NCBI RefSeq assembly: GCF_042652965.1
Contig: NZ_JBHSHL010000003.1
Span: 1-64,000, forward strand
Direction of reading: 5' to 3'
DNA length: 64,000 nucleotides
DNA from: Filifactor villosus
GTDB lineage: Bacteria > Bacillota > Clostridia > Peptostreptococcales > Filifactoraceae
Shown here: one piece after another, positions 46,282 to 55,732 of the stretch
Numbering within the stretch: position 1 is the first letter of the stretch
Layout: the number at the start of each line of letters is the position of its first letter
The notes under the pieces: model-generated
What the model was told of the DNA's origin: nothing
The model's database searches: none
Seen by the model: only the letters and a program-made list of their open reading frames with translations
Translations under genes and position numbers: made by a program

Positions 46282-47052
46282 ATGAAGAAGATCTTAATAA
46301 CCACATTGATGCTTACCGTCAGCACGATGTTACTTTTCGGATGTAAAGAAAAAGAAGTCACGCAAGAACCTGCACCTGCACCGCCTACGCAGGAAACTGT
46401 CGTGCAGGAGCCCGAGAAACCCGCAGAGCAGGAGAGTTCAAGAGAAGACCTGTTGGCGATTTTTCCGCAGGACGACACACAGAGGTATTATCACGGTTAT
46501 GCGGAGTTCGGCTACGCCTCCAAGTTCGCGGGAGAAAGTAAGAACGGAACTTCCGATGTCTTGAAGTACGAGGGCTATATGGTCGACGGAGAGGGAGACG
46601 ACCCCAATGACAGAACATTTGTGGAAGAGGTTGAGATTGCAGAAGACGGAACGGTAACCTTTAAGACCGAAAAATCCAAGTCTTTCGGTCTCTATGACTC
46701 CTTGCACTTGAGAGACAGTATTATCGAAAATCAAATCATATTAAAACTCCCCTTGGAACAAGGTACAAAGTGGGAGCAGACCTTTAACTTTAAGGGAAAA
46801 GAATTGGTTGCACAAAATGAGTTGGTCGAAGCCGAAGGTGAGAAGGGAAGTCGTACCTATAAAGTACAGACCGTTGTCAAAAACGTCGAAGACTTCTTGG
46901 ACAATACCTATACGGAAACAAGGGTATATCAGGACGGAAAGGGTCTGGTACAATTTGAGAACAGACTGCCCCTGTCGATCTTCTCGTCGGATGCTCCCGG
47001 CTTGACGCAAGAAGATTACTCTTTTGCTTACAGCCTTGTAGAGGCACAATAG
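46282..47052 (+). CDS. lipoprotein of unknown function
   Basis: The 256-residue protein from ATG 46282 has a lipoprotein signal (MKKILITTLMLTVSTMLLFGC, Cys 21), a Pro/Glu/Gln linker (about 27-55) and a soluble beta-rich domain (about 70-250) with FGYASKFAGESKNGTSDVLKYEG. GAAGGAGAGG lies 6 bases upstream, and the longer frame from 46261 would place charged residues before the signal. A TATAAT at 46236-46241 could be its promoter. The domain resembles other uncharacterised Firmicutes lipoproteins. Confidence 0.78.
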   Translation: MKKILITTLMLTVSTMLLFGCKEKEVTQEPAPAPPTQETVVQEPEKPAEQESSREDLLAIFPQDDTQRYYHGYAEFGYASKFAGESKNGTSDVLKYEGYMVDGEGDDPNDRTFVEEVEIAEDGTVTFKTEKSKSFGLYDSLHLRDSIIENQIILKLPLEQGTKWEQTFNFKGKELVAQNELVEAEGEKGSRTYKVQTVVKNVEDFLDNTYTETRVYQDGKGLVQFENRLPLSIFSSDAPGLTQEDYSFAYSLVEAQ

Positions 47053-47086
47053 AAAGAAGACTGCAAAACATAAGGAGATCACATCT

Positions 47087-47122
47087 GCAAGAGCCCTGTG
47101 AGAGTGCGAGGGCTCTTGTGGA
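47087..47122 (+). terminator. probable terminator after the lipoprotein gene
   Basis: CAAGAGCCCT pairs with AGGGCTCTTG; a T run follows a few bases later (GATGTTTTTTTT). The rest of 47123-47424 holds a degenerate family B-like piece (TTTGGAAGGTCGTGG ... GGGTAGTAGTAT, 47325-47385). Confidence 0.6.
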
Positions 47123-47424
47123 GTGATGTTTTTTTTATAACTGAGGAAAGGCGGATGTACGCTTGTCTGTTTGAAATAGGAGGGAATACGAATCTGCGAC
47201 AGAAGTGTGGTTATGTCTGAACCTGTAAGCGTAAAGCTCTGTTTTATCACTCATAAAAAGAAGGACGTTGATATTAGTAGTTCAAGCGGATAATTGTATA
47301 GACGCAAGGTGTCATCGTCGAACAATAATTTGGAAGGTCGTGGTTTGAAGCTTTGAAGTAGGCAACTTAAACGGGTAGTAGTATCAGAAGGCAATGCAAG
47401 TGGACAGTATTAAGGAGGATTCTT

Positions 47425-47844
47425 ATGAGGTTCAAAGGAAAAGTGGGAGGATGGTTTTATGCAACGATGCTTTTTGTAGCAGTTGTTACTGTTCCGACCC
47501 TTATCAGAGGGGCAATGTTTGATTATGATCTGTTTGCCCTGATTATTAACTGGGCAGTCTTTGTTTTGGTGGAAGGTTTTTTTGTTTCGATTCTGCTCTT
47601 TAACTATGTGGAACTTAAAGAAGGAACACTCTTTATTCGCTTCGGGCCTATCAAAACACAGATCCCCTACAGTGACATCGTTTCACTCTCAAAGACGAAC
47701 AATCCCCTGTCTTCCCTCGCCGCCTCGCTTGACAGGATAGAGATAAGAAGAAAGGCCAAATCGGGGCTTATGATATCGATTAAAGACAAGGAGAGGTTCT
47801 TTGAGGAAATCAAAAAAATCAATCCCGATATCAAAATCTTTTAG
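47425..47844 (+). CDS. small membrane protein with PH-like domain
   Basis: The 139-residue protein has two membrane segments (about 10-28 and 38-58) followed by a bacterial PH-like domain (about 60-139: LKEGTLFIRFGPIKTQIPYSDIVSLSKTNNPLSSLAASLDRIEIRRK and a final SIKDKERFFEEIKKINP). This layout matches the bPH_6/YyaB-type family; some relatives give bacteriocin self-immunity. AAGGAGG lies 7 bases before the ATG. It stands alone. Confidence 0.8.
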   Translation: MRFKGKVGGWFYATMLFVAVVTVPTLIRGAMFDYDLFALIINWAVFVLVEGFFVSILLFNYVELKEGTLFIRFGPIKTQIPYSDIVSLSKTNNPLSSLAASLDRIEIRRKAKSGLMISIKDKERFFEEIKKINPDIKIF

Positions 47845-47899
47845 GAGGGCTTCCCCGATACTTCCTGGTCTTTTTATGCTGACAAAATTAGAAATCCCA

Positions 47900-48005
47900 A
47901 ACTACTATTCTTTTGACTTATGGATATAAACGATCTGTAACAATAGAAGATAGAATAATTTTTCGTAGTCAAAAGAGAGGTATATCCATACTGCCGGTGT
48001 AGTGA
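47900..48005. repeat. dispersed repeat family A, diverged copy
   Basis: It keeps CTACTATTCTTTTGACTTAT, GGATATAAACGATCTGT, CAATAGAAGATA and the GGTATATCCATACT right part, but its end is degraded. Confidence 0.6.
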
Positions 48006-48196
48006 CATATTGATATTTACCCTTACTTAGATCCTCGTTATAATGCAAAAACACTCTTAACATAGTTTGAGTTTATATGAATTTCAACATGTCAATGTAC
48101 TAGTGGAGAATAGTATAAAATCCTCCCTCCCTTTTATAAAATACAGAAAACTTGTAAAACCTATATCATTTCGCTTTTTTTGAATCAAACGGCACT

Positions 48197-48310
48197 TATG
48201 CTGTTATTCATTTGAATTCTTGATATCAATATCCTTCGGTTATGGGAGATAAAATAGGGTTTTGTGCTTGTAAGTGTGAATATAACAACGCTTCTATCGA
48301 AAAATAGTAT
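48197..48310. repeat. dispersed repeat family A, diverged copy
   Basis: It starts ATGCTGTTATTCATTTGAAT, holds TTGATATCAATATCC and ends GCTTCTATCGAAAAATAGTAT. With the previous copy it fills most of the gap 47845-48424. Confidence 0.7.
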
Positions 48311-48392
48311 TACTCATTCCATATGGTGTTCGATTACAGAGATGGAAGCGACACGCGGATGCAGACCTTGTCATTTGCAAAGAGAATAAAAA

Positions 48393-48422
48393 AAGAACTG
48401 TTGAATTCAACAGTTCTTTTTA
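48393..48422 (-). terminator. terminator after tRNA-Pro
   Basis: AAGAACTGTTGAA pairs perfectly with TTCAACAGTTCTT, with A/T runs on either side. Confidence 0.85.
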
Positions 48423-48424
48423 AA

Positions 48425-48501
<77 letters not shown>

Positions 48502-48966
48502 ATGTTAATATTATAATAACAGGATTTGGCAAAAAAATCAACCGAAAAACGGAAAAATTTTGCATAAGTGCAAAAACGTTTTGTTTTAGGCATCGCAGTA
48601 ACATCTCCACAACTGCGTTCTCCGATTGAATTGTAAGATAAAAATAACAGAGCATTATCGAAAACGCTTTGAGAGAAAACTGCATGAGCAGTCAAGTCAT
48701 TTAGTGAGAAACAGTACAAAAGAAGAACAAAAACAATCCGAGCGTAAGTGTATAGAACACACCGTTTTAAAAATACGGGGCGAAACATGAACTGTAGACA
48801 AATAAATTGGAAATTATCTAAAAAATCAGATATAATAAAAATAATAAAGACGGATCGCTGTCGGTGAGGGTAAGAGAAACAATGGACAAAACCGAAAGGA
48901 GGAACAGAAGTTAGGATAGAAGAGGGGAGAAAATGAACTGTTTGATACATAAGAGGAGGTAGGACC

Positions 48967-50148
48967 ATGTCAGGAACCGAAAAACAAAGAAAAGTTATCG
49001 GTATATTCATTTTTTTTACAATTTGCTTTATGGTGACGGTGGGGAATGTGTTTGCGGATAAAGACATCCGAGTGGTCATAAATGGAGAACCCATGTACTC
49101 GGAGGTCTCTCCGATCCTTGACAATGCAAGAGTCTTGGTACCGCTTAGAGCGATTTCGGAGAGTTTTCGATATGCAGTGTCGTGGGATTCCAAGACAAAG
49201 ACGGTACGTATCAGGAGCAAGAACGATCTTTTGGAGATTCCCGCGAACAAAAACATCTACAAGAAAAACGGCAAACAAAAGAAGAGCGATGTTGCTCCGA
49301 AGCTGAAGAACGGAGTTGTCTTTGTTCCGTTGAGAATGATCGCCGAAGAATTCGGTTGTGAAGTACAGTGGAAAAAGGCGGAAAACAAAGTTGTGATACA
49401 AAGCTATCGTGTGGTGGAGGTTGCAGATGAACTCAGTTTCCTCAAAAACATAGGCAGCGACACCAAGCTGATACTCACAGGCAAAGAGTATGTCCTGTCA
49501 AACGTTATGGAGGTCTCCAATCCGAATATCAAAAGCATAGATGTCTTTGACGGTCAGGAACATGTGATAAAAGGAGTTGAAAATCTGGAGATCGTAGCGA
49601 AGCCCGGAACAAAACCCGTACTTCTGGTCAGACCGAGGTACTCCGATGTACTTTCTTTTGAAGATTGCTCCAACATTACAATCCGCGGTGTAAAGGCGGG
49701 ACACACGGTCGAATCGGGAAGTTGTACGGGAGGAGTCTTCGACTTTAGGAATACAAAGAAGGTCCTGATCAAAAACTGTCGTCTGTACGGCTGCGGAACT
49801 TATGGAGTGACAGGACAGAATTCCGAGTCCATAAAGGTGCTGAATACCGAAATTTACGAGTGTACTTACGGTTGTGTAAGCTTCGAGAGTTGTAAGGACA
49901 TCAGCTTTGCCTCCTGCGTCTTTAAGGATTCTCAGGAATTTTCAATGTTCGAGTTCTCAAACACAAGTAATGTCCTGATCAGAGACTCCCACATCCGAAA
50001 TAATAGGAGTACGGAGAGATGGCCCTTTATCTACGCTTTGGGAAGCCAAAACATTGAATTTGCACGTTGTAAGTTTTATGGCAACAGCTACGATATATTG
50101 AAGTATGAAGATGCGGTAAAGTTTCGAGACTGTTATATTGAAGATTAG
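48967..50148 (+). CDS. secreted protein: copper-amine-oxidase-N domain plus beta-helix
   Basis: The 393-residue exported protein has a signal peptide (to about residue 32), a copper-amine-oxidase N-terminal-like domain (about 37-140) seen as two VPLR motifs (LVPLRAISESFRYAVSWD and FVPLRMIAEEFGCEVQW), and a C-terminal right-handed beta-helix (about 145-390) with repeated NITIRG, KVLIKNCRLYG, SIKVLNTEIYE, DISFASCVFKD, NVLIRDSHIR and NIEFARCKFYG turns. The first domain binds cell-wall material in other Firmicutes proteins despite its name. AGAGGAGGT lies 5 bases before the ATG. The exact role is unknown. Confidence 0.85.
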   Translation: MSGTEKQRKVIGIFIFFTICFMVTVGNVFADKDIRVVINGEPMYSEVSPILDNARVLVPLRAISESFRYAVSWDSKTKTVRIRSKNDLLEIPANKNIYKKNGKQKKSDVAPKLKNGVVFVPLRMIAEEFGCEVQWKKAENKVVIQSYRVVEVADELSFLKNIGSDTKLILTGKEYVLSNVMEVSNPNIKSIDVFDGQEHVIKGVENLEIVAKPGTKPVLLVRPRYSDVLSFEDCSNITIRGVKAGHTVESGSCTGGVFDFRNTKKVLIKNCRLYGCGTYGVTGQNSESIKVLNTEIYECTYGCVSFESCKDISFASCVFKDSQEFSMFEFSNTSNVLIRDSHIRNNRSTERWPFIYALGSQNIEFARCKFYGNSYDILKYEDAVKFRDCYIED

Positions 50149-50249
50149 CGTAACGGCATGTTGGGACTTATACTAAGAAAACACCGCAAAAAGGCAACGC
50201 CCGATTTTTCTCTGAGGGTCTAAAATGCGAAAGCTTTTTACATCAATGA

Positions 50250-50430
50250 CTTCAATCGTCTTATCCTTTGTATGACATTGATTCCGTGCTGTTTTTTCTG
50301 CGGTACTGCCCTAAATATATCGGTGTGCGGGAGGGTATGATCGTTTGGGAAGATGAGAGTCTCTTCGGCTCCATAATTCCTGTTGAGGGACGAAAACTGA
50401 TAGAAGACAATAGAATACAATATATTTAAG
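50250..50430 (+). pseudogene. possible coding remnant
   Basis: An open stretch of about 60 codons reads LYDIDSVLFFLRYCPKYIGV and then REGMIVWEDESLFGSIIPVE before a stop at 50430. It has the look of a real protein end, is preceded by a stop and lacks a good start, except an ATG at 50338 after GGGAGGG. A terminator follows. I do not recognise the family, and it may be chance. Confidence 0.25.
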
Positions 50431-50431
50431 A

Positions 50432-50460
50432 TGACCGGAAATTACAGATCCGGTCGTCTT
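50432..50460 (+). terminator. terminator in the 50149-50688 gap
   Basis: GACCGG pairs with CCGGTC around AAATTACAGAT and is followed by GTCTTTTTG. It lies right after the possible coding remnant. Confidence 0.7.
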
Positions 50461-50470
50461 TTTGTATTTA

Positions 50471-50555
50471 ATACTATTATTCTTTTGAGTTGTGGATATA
50501 AACAATCTGTGAACAATAGAAGATAAAACAATTTTTCCTGTTGTTTTGAGGAAGA
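50471..50555. repeat. dispersed repeat family A, truncated copy
   Basis: It starts ATACTATTATTCTTTTGAGT, holds TGGATATAAACAATCTGT and ATAGAAGATAAAACAATTTT and then loses similarity, lacking the right end. Confidence 0.7.
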
Positions 50556-50609
50556 CGGGGCGAAAGTGTCGAAGTTATAAAAAACGATCAGGGAGCGGAA
50601 AAATAGGAA

Positions 50610-50638
50610 TTGACAAAAACAGGAAGCGATGATATCTT
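50610..50638 (+). promoter_or_regulatory. sigma-A promoter of the DDAH-like gene
   Basis: TTGACA (50610-50615), a 17-base spacer and TATCTT (50633-50638) preceded by TGA form the promoter. The palindrome at 50653 lies across the expected start of transcription. Confidence 0.75.
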
Positions 50639-50652
50639 ATATATAAAATAAA

Positions 50653-50672
50653 ATATATTGTATACAATATAT
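50653..50672. promoter_or_regulatory. 20-bp perfect palindrome, likely GntR/FCD operator
   Basis: The perfect inverted repeat has TTGTATACAA at its centre, fitting the TNGT-N(0-3)-ACNA pattern of FadR/FCD-type GntR regulators. It lies just downstream of the -10 box and before the ribosome site of the DDAH-like gene, a typical place for repression. The GntR gene at 53586 is the obvious candidate protein. Confidence 0.7.
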
Positions 50673-50688
50673 AAAAGGAGGAAGTTTT

Positions 50689-51471
50689 ATGTTTAAAAAC
50701 ATTGTTGTCAGACGACCCGGAAAAAGTATTTGTGATGGAATTACGAGCGCTCCCGAACTGGGCAAACCAATTTATGAGTTGGCGTTAAAACAGCACGATG
50801 CTTACATAGAAGCATTAAAAAAATGTGGATGTGAAGTTACGGTTTTAGAAGCAATGGAAGAGTTTCCGGACAGCTGCTTTGTTGAAGATACCGCTGTTTT
50901 GACAGATAAGGTTGCGATTATTTCAAGACCGGGTGCTTCCACTCGACAAAAAGAATCGGGATATATCGTCGAAACGATTAAGAAGTTTTATCCTGAAGAC
51001 AAGATAGAATACATTGAAGCTCCGGGAACTATGGAGGGCGGAGATGTGATGATGGTTGGCAATCATTTCTACATTGGAAAGTCGGAGCGAAGCAATGAAG
51101 AAGGATGCAGACAATTCATCTCTATATTGGAGAAGCATGGGCATACGGGATCTGTTGTTGAAATGAAAGAGATGTTGCATTTAAAAACGGGTGTAAATTA
51201 TCTCGAAAACAACAATCTCTTGGCGGCAGGAGAATTTTTGGAAAATCCGGAGTTTGACAAGTATAATAAGTACGAGATCCCACTTGATGAAGCGTATGCG
51301 GCTAATTGTATTTGGGTAAATGATAAGGTGATTGTTCCCGAAGGATATCCGAAAGTAAAGGCAATGGTTGAAAAAATGGGATACGAAGTGCTTACTGTTG
51401 ACACCTCGGAATACAGAAAAATAGACGGCGGTCTAAGTTGCCTGTCTCTTAGATTTACATCGTTGAAATAA
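50689..51471 (+). CDS. dimethylarginine dimethylaminohydrolase-like amidinohydrolase
   Basis: The 260-residue protein belongs to the guanidino-group-modifying (pentein) fold: CFVEDTAV near residue 63, the EGGDVMMVG segment, the catalytic His164 in LHLKTGVNYL and Cys251 in GGLSCLSLRF. Relatives hydrolyse methylarginine to citrulline and a methylamine, or act as other arginine-type deiminases, so the substrate is inferred. AAAGGAGGAAG lies 6 bases before the ATG. The neighbouring amino acid symporter and GntR regulator suggest uptake and use of an arginine-like or related compound. Confidence 0.9.
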   Translation: MFKNIVVRRPGKSICDGITSAPELGKPIYELALKQHDAYIEALKKCGCEVTVLEAMEEFPDSCFVEDTAVLTDKVAIISRPGASTRQKESGYIVETIKKFYPEDKIEYIEAPGTMEGGDVMMVGNHFYIGKSERSNEEGCRQFISILEKHGHTGSVVEMKEMLHLKTGVNYLENNNLLAAGEFLENPEFDKYNKYEIPLDEAYAANCIWVNDKVIVPEGYPKVKAMVEKMGYEVLTVDTSEYRKIDGGLSCLSLRFTSLK

Positions 51472-51879
51472 AAAATATTGCTTGGAAGGTCTTGTATCAA
51501 AAATTATGTTTTTTCTGATCTGTCCTTTGGTTTTCGAGGACGGATCGAGAAAACATAATATGAGAAAAGCAGGCGGTTTTTAAACAGATCGTATTTGAGT
51601 TTTGTTTTGCGTATAGGAAGACAGTTCAGCTTGTTGTGCTTGTAATAGGAGATTGCTTATCCCATTACTTAAAGAAATAAATAGAGGTAGATCCTATGCC
51701 GGTCTTATCAGAGGTAGAACCGGGTGTGAATAGGCTGTTTGAAAGTTGGAATCATATTCAAGGCAGGTGTTTTCGAGCAGTATAGTATTTCAGACAATTC
51801 CTTCAAGAGGCTGATCTTGTGAAAAATATACATATTTTTAAGATATGTTTAAAATATCTTTCGTATAAGGAGGTTTACC

Positions 51880-53361
51880 GTGAATATATCCGAATTGATT
51901 ACAGTTATCGTGTATGATTATCTATGGGGTTTGCCCCTGGTGGTTTTAATTCTAGGTGTTGGAGCTTATCTGACTTTTAGGACAGGTTTTTTCCAGTTTA
52001 GTTTCTTTGGTCGTTCCATTCAACTCGCCAAGAAAAGTGTTATGGGAGATAAGGCAGATTCCCCGGGCGATAAAGCGGGGATATTATCTTCTTTTGAGGC
52101 AATGAGTATGGCACTTGGAACAACGATCGGGGTCGGAAATATAGGAGGAGTTGCCGCCGCCATTGCTCTGGGAGGACCGGGAGCTGTATTCTGGATGTGG
52201 ATAGCAGGATTATTCGGTCTGGTTGTAAAAACGGTAGAGATTACTTTAGCGGTATACTACCGTTCTAAGAATAGCAGGGGAGAGTCTTACGGCGGACCGA
52301 ATTATTATATTCATAAAGGGATCGGGATTGAAAAAAACAAGAAAATGCTTGCAAAACTGTTGGGAATCTTGTTTGCTTTCGGATATGTGTTGGCGATCTT
52401 TATCAATATTCAAACCTACACCGTATCTGAAGCGGTTGCAGGGACGTTCAATTTCAACATAAACGTGGTGGCTGTGGTTTATACGATTGCACTTTATATA
52501 ATGATAAGTGGAGGAATGAAACAGTTGGGCAAGATTGCAACTATAATTGTTCCGTTTATGTGTATCTTCTATATCGTCGGAGGATTGATCGTAGTTTTGT
52601 TAAACATACAAAATTTGATTCCTTCTTTCGGTTTGATTATAGCATCGGCATTTACAAAAACAGCTGCCGTGGGAGGGTTTGCGGGAGCAGGTGTGAAGTT
52701 GGCCCTGACTTCAGGTTTGAGTCGTTCGGTATTCAGTAACGAAGCAGGTTGGGGATCCGCTCCGATGATCCATGCATCTGCAAAGATAAACCACCCTCTT
52801 AAACAAGGACTTTTAGGAATTTTTGAAGTGTTTTTTGACACGGTTGTTGTTTGTAGTTTGACAGCCTTGGTTATCATTATCACCGGACAGTGGTCAAGCG
52901 GACTGGACGGAGCTACGTTGACTTTAAGCGCCTTCGAGAGCGGAATGGGTTCGTTTGGAAGAATTATTTTGACAGTGGGGATTTTCTTCTTCGGGCTGAC
53001 TACGTCAAGCGGAGTCTATACTCAGATTGAAGTCGTATTGAGATATATTTTGGGTGATACAGCGTTAAAGGAACGGTTGCTGACGGGATATAAATGGTTC
53101 TATCCGATACCCAGCGCCGCACTGGTATTTATCGCTTCCAAGCACGGACTCCCCGGAACAACCGTTTGGCTTATTTCGGATGCGGCAACTGCATTTCCTA
53201 TTTTTGCAAATATGATAGCGCTATTTATGTTGACACCTGTCTTTTTGAAATTGGTGGAGGACTATAAGGCGAGATATATGAAAAAGGGGAGTGTAGACCC
53301 GGATTTCAATGTCTTTTATGAGGGAAGTAACGAGGAAAACAAGGTGGATAGAGCAAGCTAA
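51880..53361 (+). CDS. sodium:alanine symporter family (AGCS) transporter
   Basis: The 493-residue membrane protein has about 11 hydrophobic segments and the family signature FEAMSMALGTTIGVGNIGGV with GGPGAVFWMWIAGLFG. NEAGWGSAPMIHASAKINHP in the middle is also typical. It imports alanine, glycine or a related amino acid with Na+. ATAAGGAGGT lies before the start, and the frame begins GTG (51880). The 408-base gap to the DDAH-like gene holds no gene or strong terminator that I can see. Confidence 0.93.
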   Translation: MNISELITVIVYDYLWGLPLVVLILGVGAYLTFRTGFFQFSFFGRSIQLAKKSVMGDKADSPGDKAGILSSFEAMSMALGTTIGVGNIGGVAAAIALGGPGAVFWMWIAGLFGLVVKTVEITLAVYYRSKNSRGESYGGPNYYIHKGIGIEKNKKMLAKLLGILFAFGYVLAIFINIQTYTVSEAVAGTFNFNINVVAVVYTIALYIMISGGMKQLGKIATIIVPFMCIFYIVGGLIVVLLNIQNLIPSFGLIIASAFTKTAAVGGFAGAGVKLALTSGLSRSVFSNEAGWGSAPMIHASAKINHPLKQGLLGIFEVFFDTVVVCSLTALVIIITGQWSSGLDGATLTLSAFESGMGSFGRIILTVGIFFFGLTTSSGVYTQIEVVLRYILGDTALKERLLTGYKWFYPIPSAALVFIASKHGLPGTTVWLISDAATAFPIFANMIALFMLTPVFLKLVEDYKARYMKKGSVDPDFNVFYEGSNEENKVDRAS

Positions 53362-53585
53362 ACGATGTCAAACCATAAGTAGAGATACTCGAGAAAAGCT
53401 GTGGATATAGAGCCCATGCTGAAGTTTGGTTCAGGTGTGGAGACATGTGACATACAAACTGTTTTGAAACTTGTCGGGTGAGATCTGCCGATAGCAACAA
53501 TTCAAATAGAGGACAGTACCAAACTGCATGAAGTTTGAGTATGTAGAGCGTGGTTTGTAAAGATGAAAAAAAGATTTATCGGATA

Positions 53586-54251
53586 TTACTCCTGATAAAT
53601 CTTTTTTTCGTCTAAAGAATCCATTTCAGCGTAGTTTAGATTCCAGTGTTGCTTGAGTTCTCTTTTTAACTTATCTAAATTTTTCTCTTTGAAACAATGG
53701 AAGATCTCACGATGTTCCCGGTTGGTATTAAGCAGAATATCTCGAACACAATTGCTCTTCTCATTCGGGTAACTTTGTCGAATAAAACGCTTTTTGAGCC
53801 TGAAAATCGTGTCGATCAGTGGTTGGTTGTCCGTTCGAAGAATATATATGTTGTGGAAATCCATTTGAAGTTTGTAATAATCACGGAACTCATAACGCAG
53901 AATGGCATCATCCATTTTTTCTAATAATGCCTGCATTTGAGCCAAATCTTCTTCGGATAATTTCCGGATGGCAATTTCCGCAGCCATTACATCTAAGTTG
54001 GAAATTACCGCATAGAGGTCTTGAGCCTCCTTCATAGTCAGGGCCTTTACTCGAAATCCTCTTCTGGGTGTTATTTCAAGCAGACCGTCACTACTTAATT
54101 GAATAAGAGCCTCTCGAACCGGAGTTCTGGAAACTCCCAGTTTATTGCATATTTCCTGTTCGTTGATTTTTTCGTTGGCATCCAAACTTTTGTTTTTGAT
54201 TTCATCGGATATATAATTGTAGACATGTTCTTTTAAAGATTGATAAATCAA
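53586..54251 (-). CDS. GntR-family regulator, FCD (FadR) subgroup
   Basis: The 221-residue protein has an N-terminal winged helix (residues about 1-70; ICNKLGVSRTPVREALIQLSSDGLLEITPRRGFRV) and an FCD helical ligand domain (about 80-210) with metal-binding residues in DFHNIYI and REHREIFHC. It probably represses the DDAH-like gene and the symporter through the palindrome at 50653. It converges on the symporter, with a short TTTATC...GATAAA hairpin at 53571-53604 overlapping its end. The ribosome site is weak (GGGGGTGATCTG). Confidence 0.92.
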   Translation of the reverse strand: MIYQSLKEHVYNYISDEIKNKSLDANEKINEQEICNKLGVSRTPVREALIQLSSDGLLEITPRRGFRVKALTMKEAQDLYAVISNLDVMAAEIAIRKLSEEDLAQMQALLEKMDDAILRYEFRDYYKLQMDFHNIYILRTDNQPLIDTIFRLKKRFIRQSYPNEKSNCVRDILLNTNREHREIFHCFKEKNLDKLKRELKQHWNLNYAEMDSLDEKKIYQE

Positions 54252-55498
54252 CAGATCACCCCCTAAAATAATATATATTATACCATAGAATCATCTTGGG
54301 CTTCACTATATTTTAAAAAACGACAGGCATAAGTTTTTTATCGAACAAATAGATTGGATCTTGAGCAGGATTGAGAAAAGACCCCACATACGGTACAAAA
54401 CATCGTATAGAATACAGATACCTGTATGGTAGAACATCTTCCTGTTTAAGTTGTACACTGTCCAATCGGACAAGGGACACAAGCTTGAAACTTTCGCTCG
54501 GATGCAAAAAGAGGGATTTACAAAAATAATATACACAGGCGAACTCGTTATTTGCCTGTGAGTTTACAAGGTGGGCAAATCTTTCAAATCAATCGGAGAT
54601 TTTATCCTTGACTCCCGACAGAATGTATATGATTTTCTTGAATAGTTCGATATTGAATTGCTCCTGCCTATTACATAATTATGGAACTTGAATTGCACCG
54701 ATAGAAATTGTAACGACATTGTATAAAAGAGGGAGGAATTGCTTGAACTTGTGTGTTGTTCTTTGGATGACACAAGAGGATTACAATTTTTTGTCAAATA
54801 TTTAGAAAACCAATCAATGTATTCGAAAAATTTATTCTTTTTCGTGGAATTATGCTTAAAAATCAAGTATAATAATAAAATAAAGGAAAAACCGCACGAT
54901 AAACAGGTAACGAGAAGCAAAACAAACCGTCCTTATACTATTATTCCTTTGAATAATGGATATCAACGACTTGCACTCCATAGAAGAGAAAACGAATTTT
55001 CGTGGTTGCAAAACAGATATAGCCATACTTCTATCGAAGAATAGTATTAAACAAGAAGGATGGCGTATAATTCTGAAAACACATTTTTTTGTTGTTTCTC
55101 GAAATACGAAAATCCTGTCAAACCAATGTGTTTGAGAATGTAGTTATGAAGAACGATGGATGTCAAGCTGCTTTTTCGGGTGCGGGATTGCCTGAGGAAT
55201 GGACGCCCCAAGCGTCGCCTTCCGGTTCGGTAAGGGATGTTCCCATATCGAATCATTCACAGTACTCTCTAAAAGGTATCCGTACGTTACCTTGCTCCTA
55301 CTGAAAACATTTTTTGCCTGTCAAAACGCAGTGAGGCTTGTAGCTGAATAAGTACGCTGTTTAGGACTTGTAGGATGTTATTTCGTCTTAGGGGTTGTCC
55401 GGTGAATAACTTGGGTTTTATAGTGGTAAGTAGTATAAACGAGCAGGACGGAAAATGATCAAAACGTGCAAGAGCGTTCAAAGGCAAGGGAAGGAACT
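54252..55498. other. 1.2-kb gene-free region before the atp operon
   Basis: I find no supported gene. An AT-rich palindrome ATAATATATATTAT at 54270-54283 precedes the GntR gene. A family A repeat occupies 54935-55047. Several short frames in 54300-54920 and 55050-55490 lack ribosome sites and family features. Confidence 0.6.
54935..55047. repeat. dispersed repeat family A, copy near-identical to 22594
   Basis: It starts ATACTATTATTCCTTTGAAT and ends CTATCGAAGAATAGTAT, in the reverse orientation to copy 1, of which it is an almost exact reverse complement. Confidence 0.85.
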
Positions 55499-55723
55499 AT
55501 GGCTAAGAACCGAAATGACATTATGTATACGATTTCTCTGATGATGCAGTTGGGGATCTCGATCATAGCACCTGTTATTTTGGTGATTATGCTTACCAAA
55601 TGGTTGATTGCACGCTATCATTGGAGCGAGAACCTCCTTCTGATTTCTATTTTGGTCGGCCTGACGGCAGGTTTTTTGAATGCGTATAAATTGCTTTCAA
55701 GGTTTTTCAAAAAGAAGTTATAA
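55499..55723 (+). CDS. atpZ: AtpZ/AtpI-like small membrane protein
   Basis: The 74-residue protein has two membrane helices (about 9-33 and 42-62), as in AtpZ (F0F1-ATPase gene 1 protein), which precedes atpI in many operons and is linked to assembly or ion supply. The frame is open from 55466, but GGGAAGG lies 5 bases before ATG 55499. It is the first gene of the atp operon, 9 bases before the next. Confidence 0.8.
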   Translation: MAKNRNDIMYTISLMMQLGISIIAPVILVIMLTKWLIARYHWSENLLLISILVGLTAGFLNAYKLLSRFFKKKL

Positions 55724-55732
55724 GACCGACAG

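Noticed and set aside
54313..54507. Possible small gene on the minus strand before the atp operon
   Set aside because: It has no ribosome site, and no recognisable domain; overlapping alternative frames of the same length exist.
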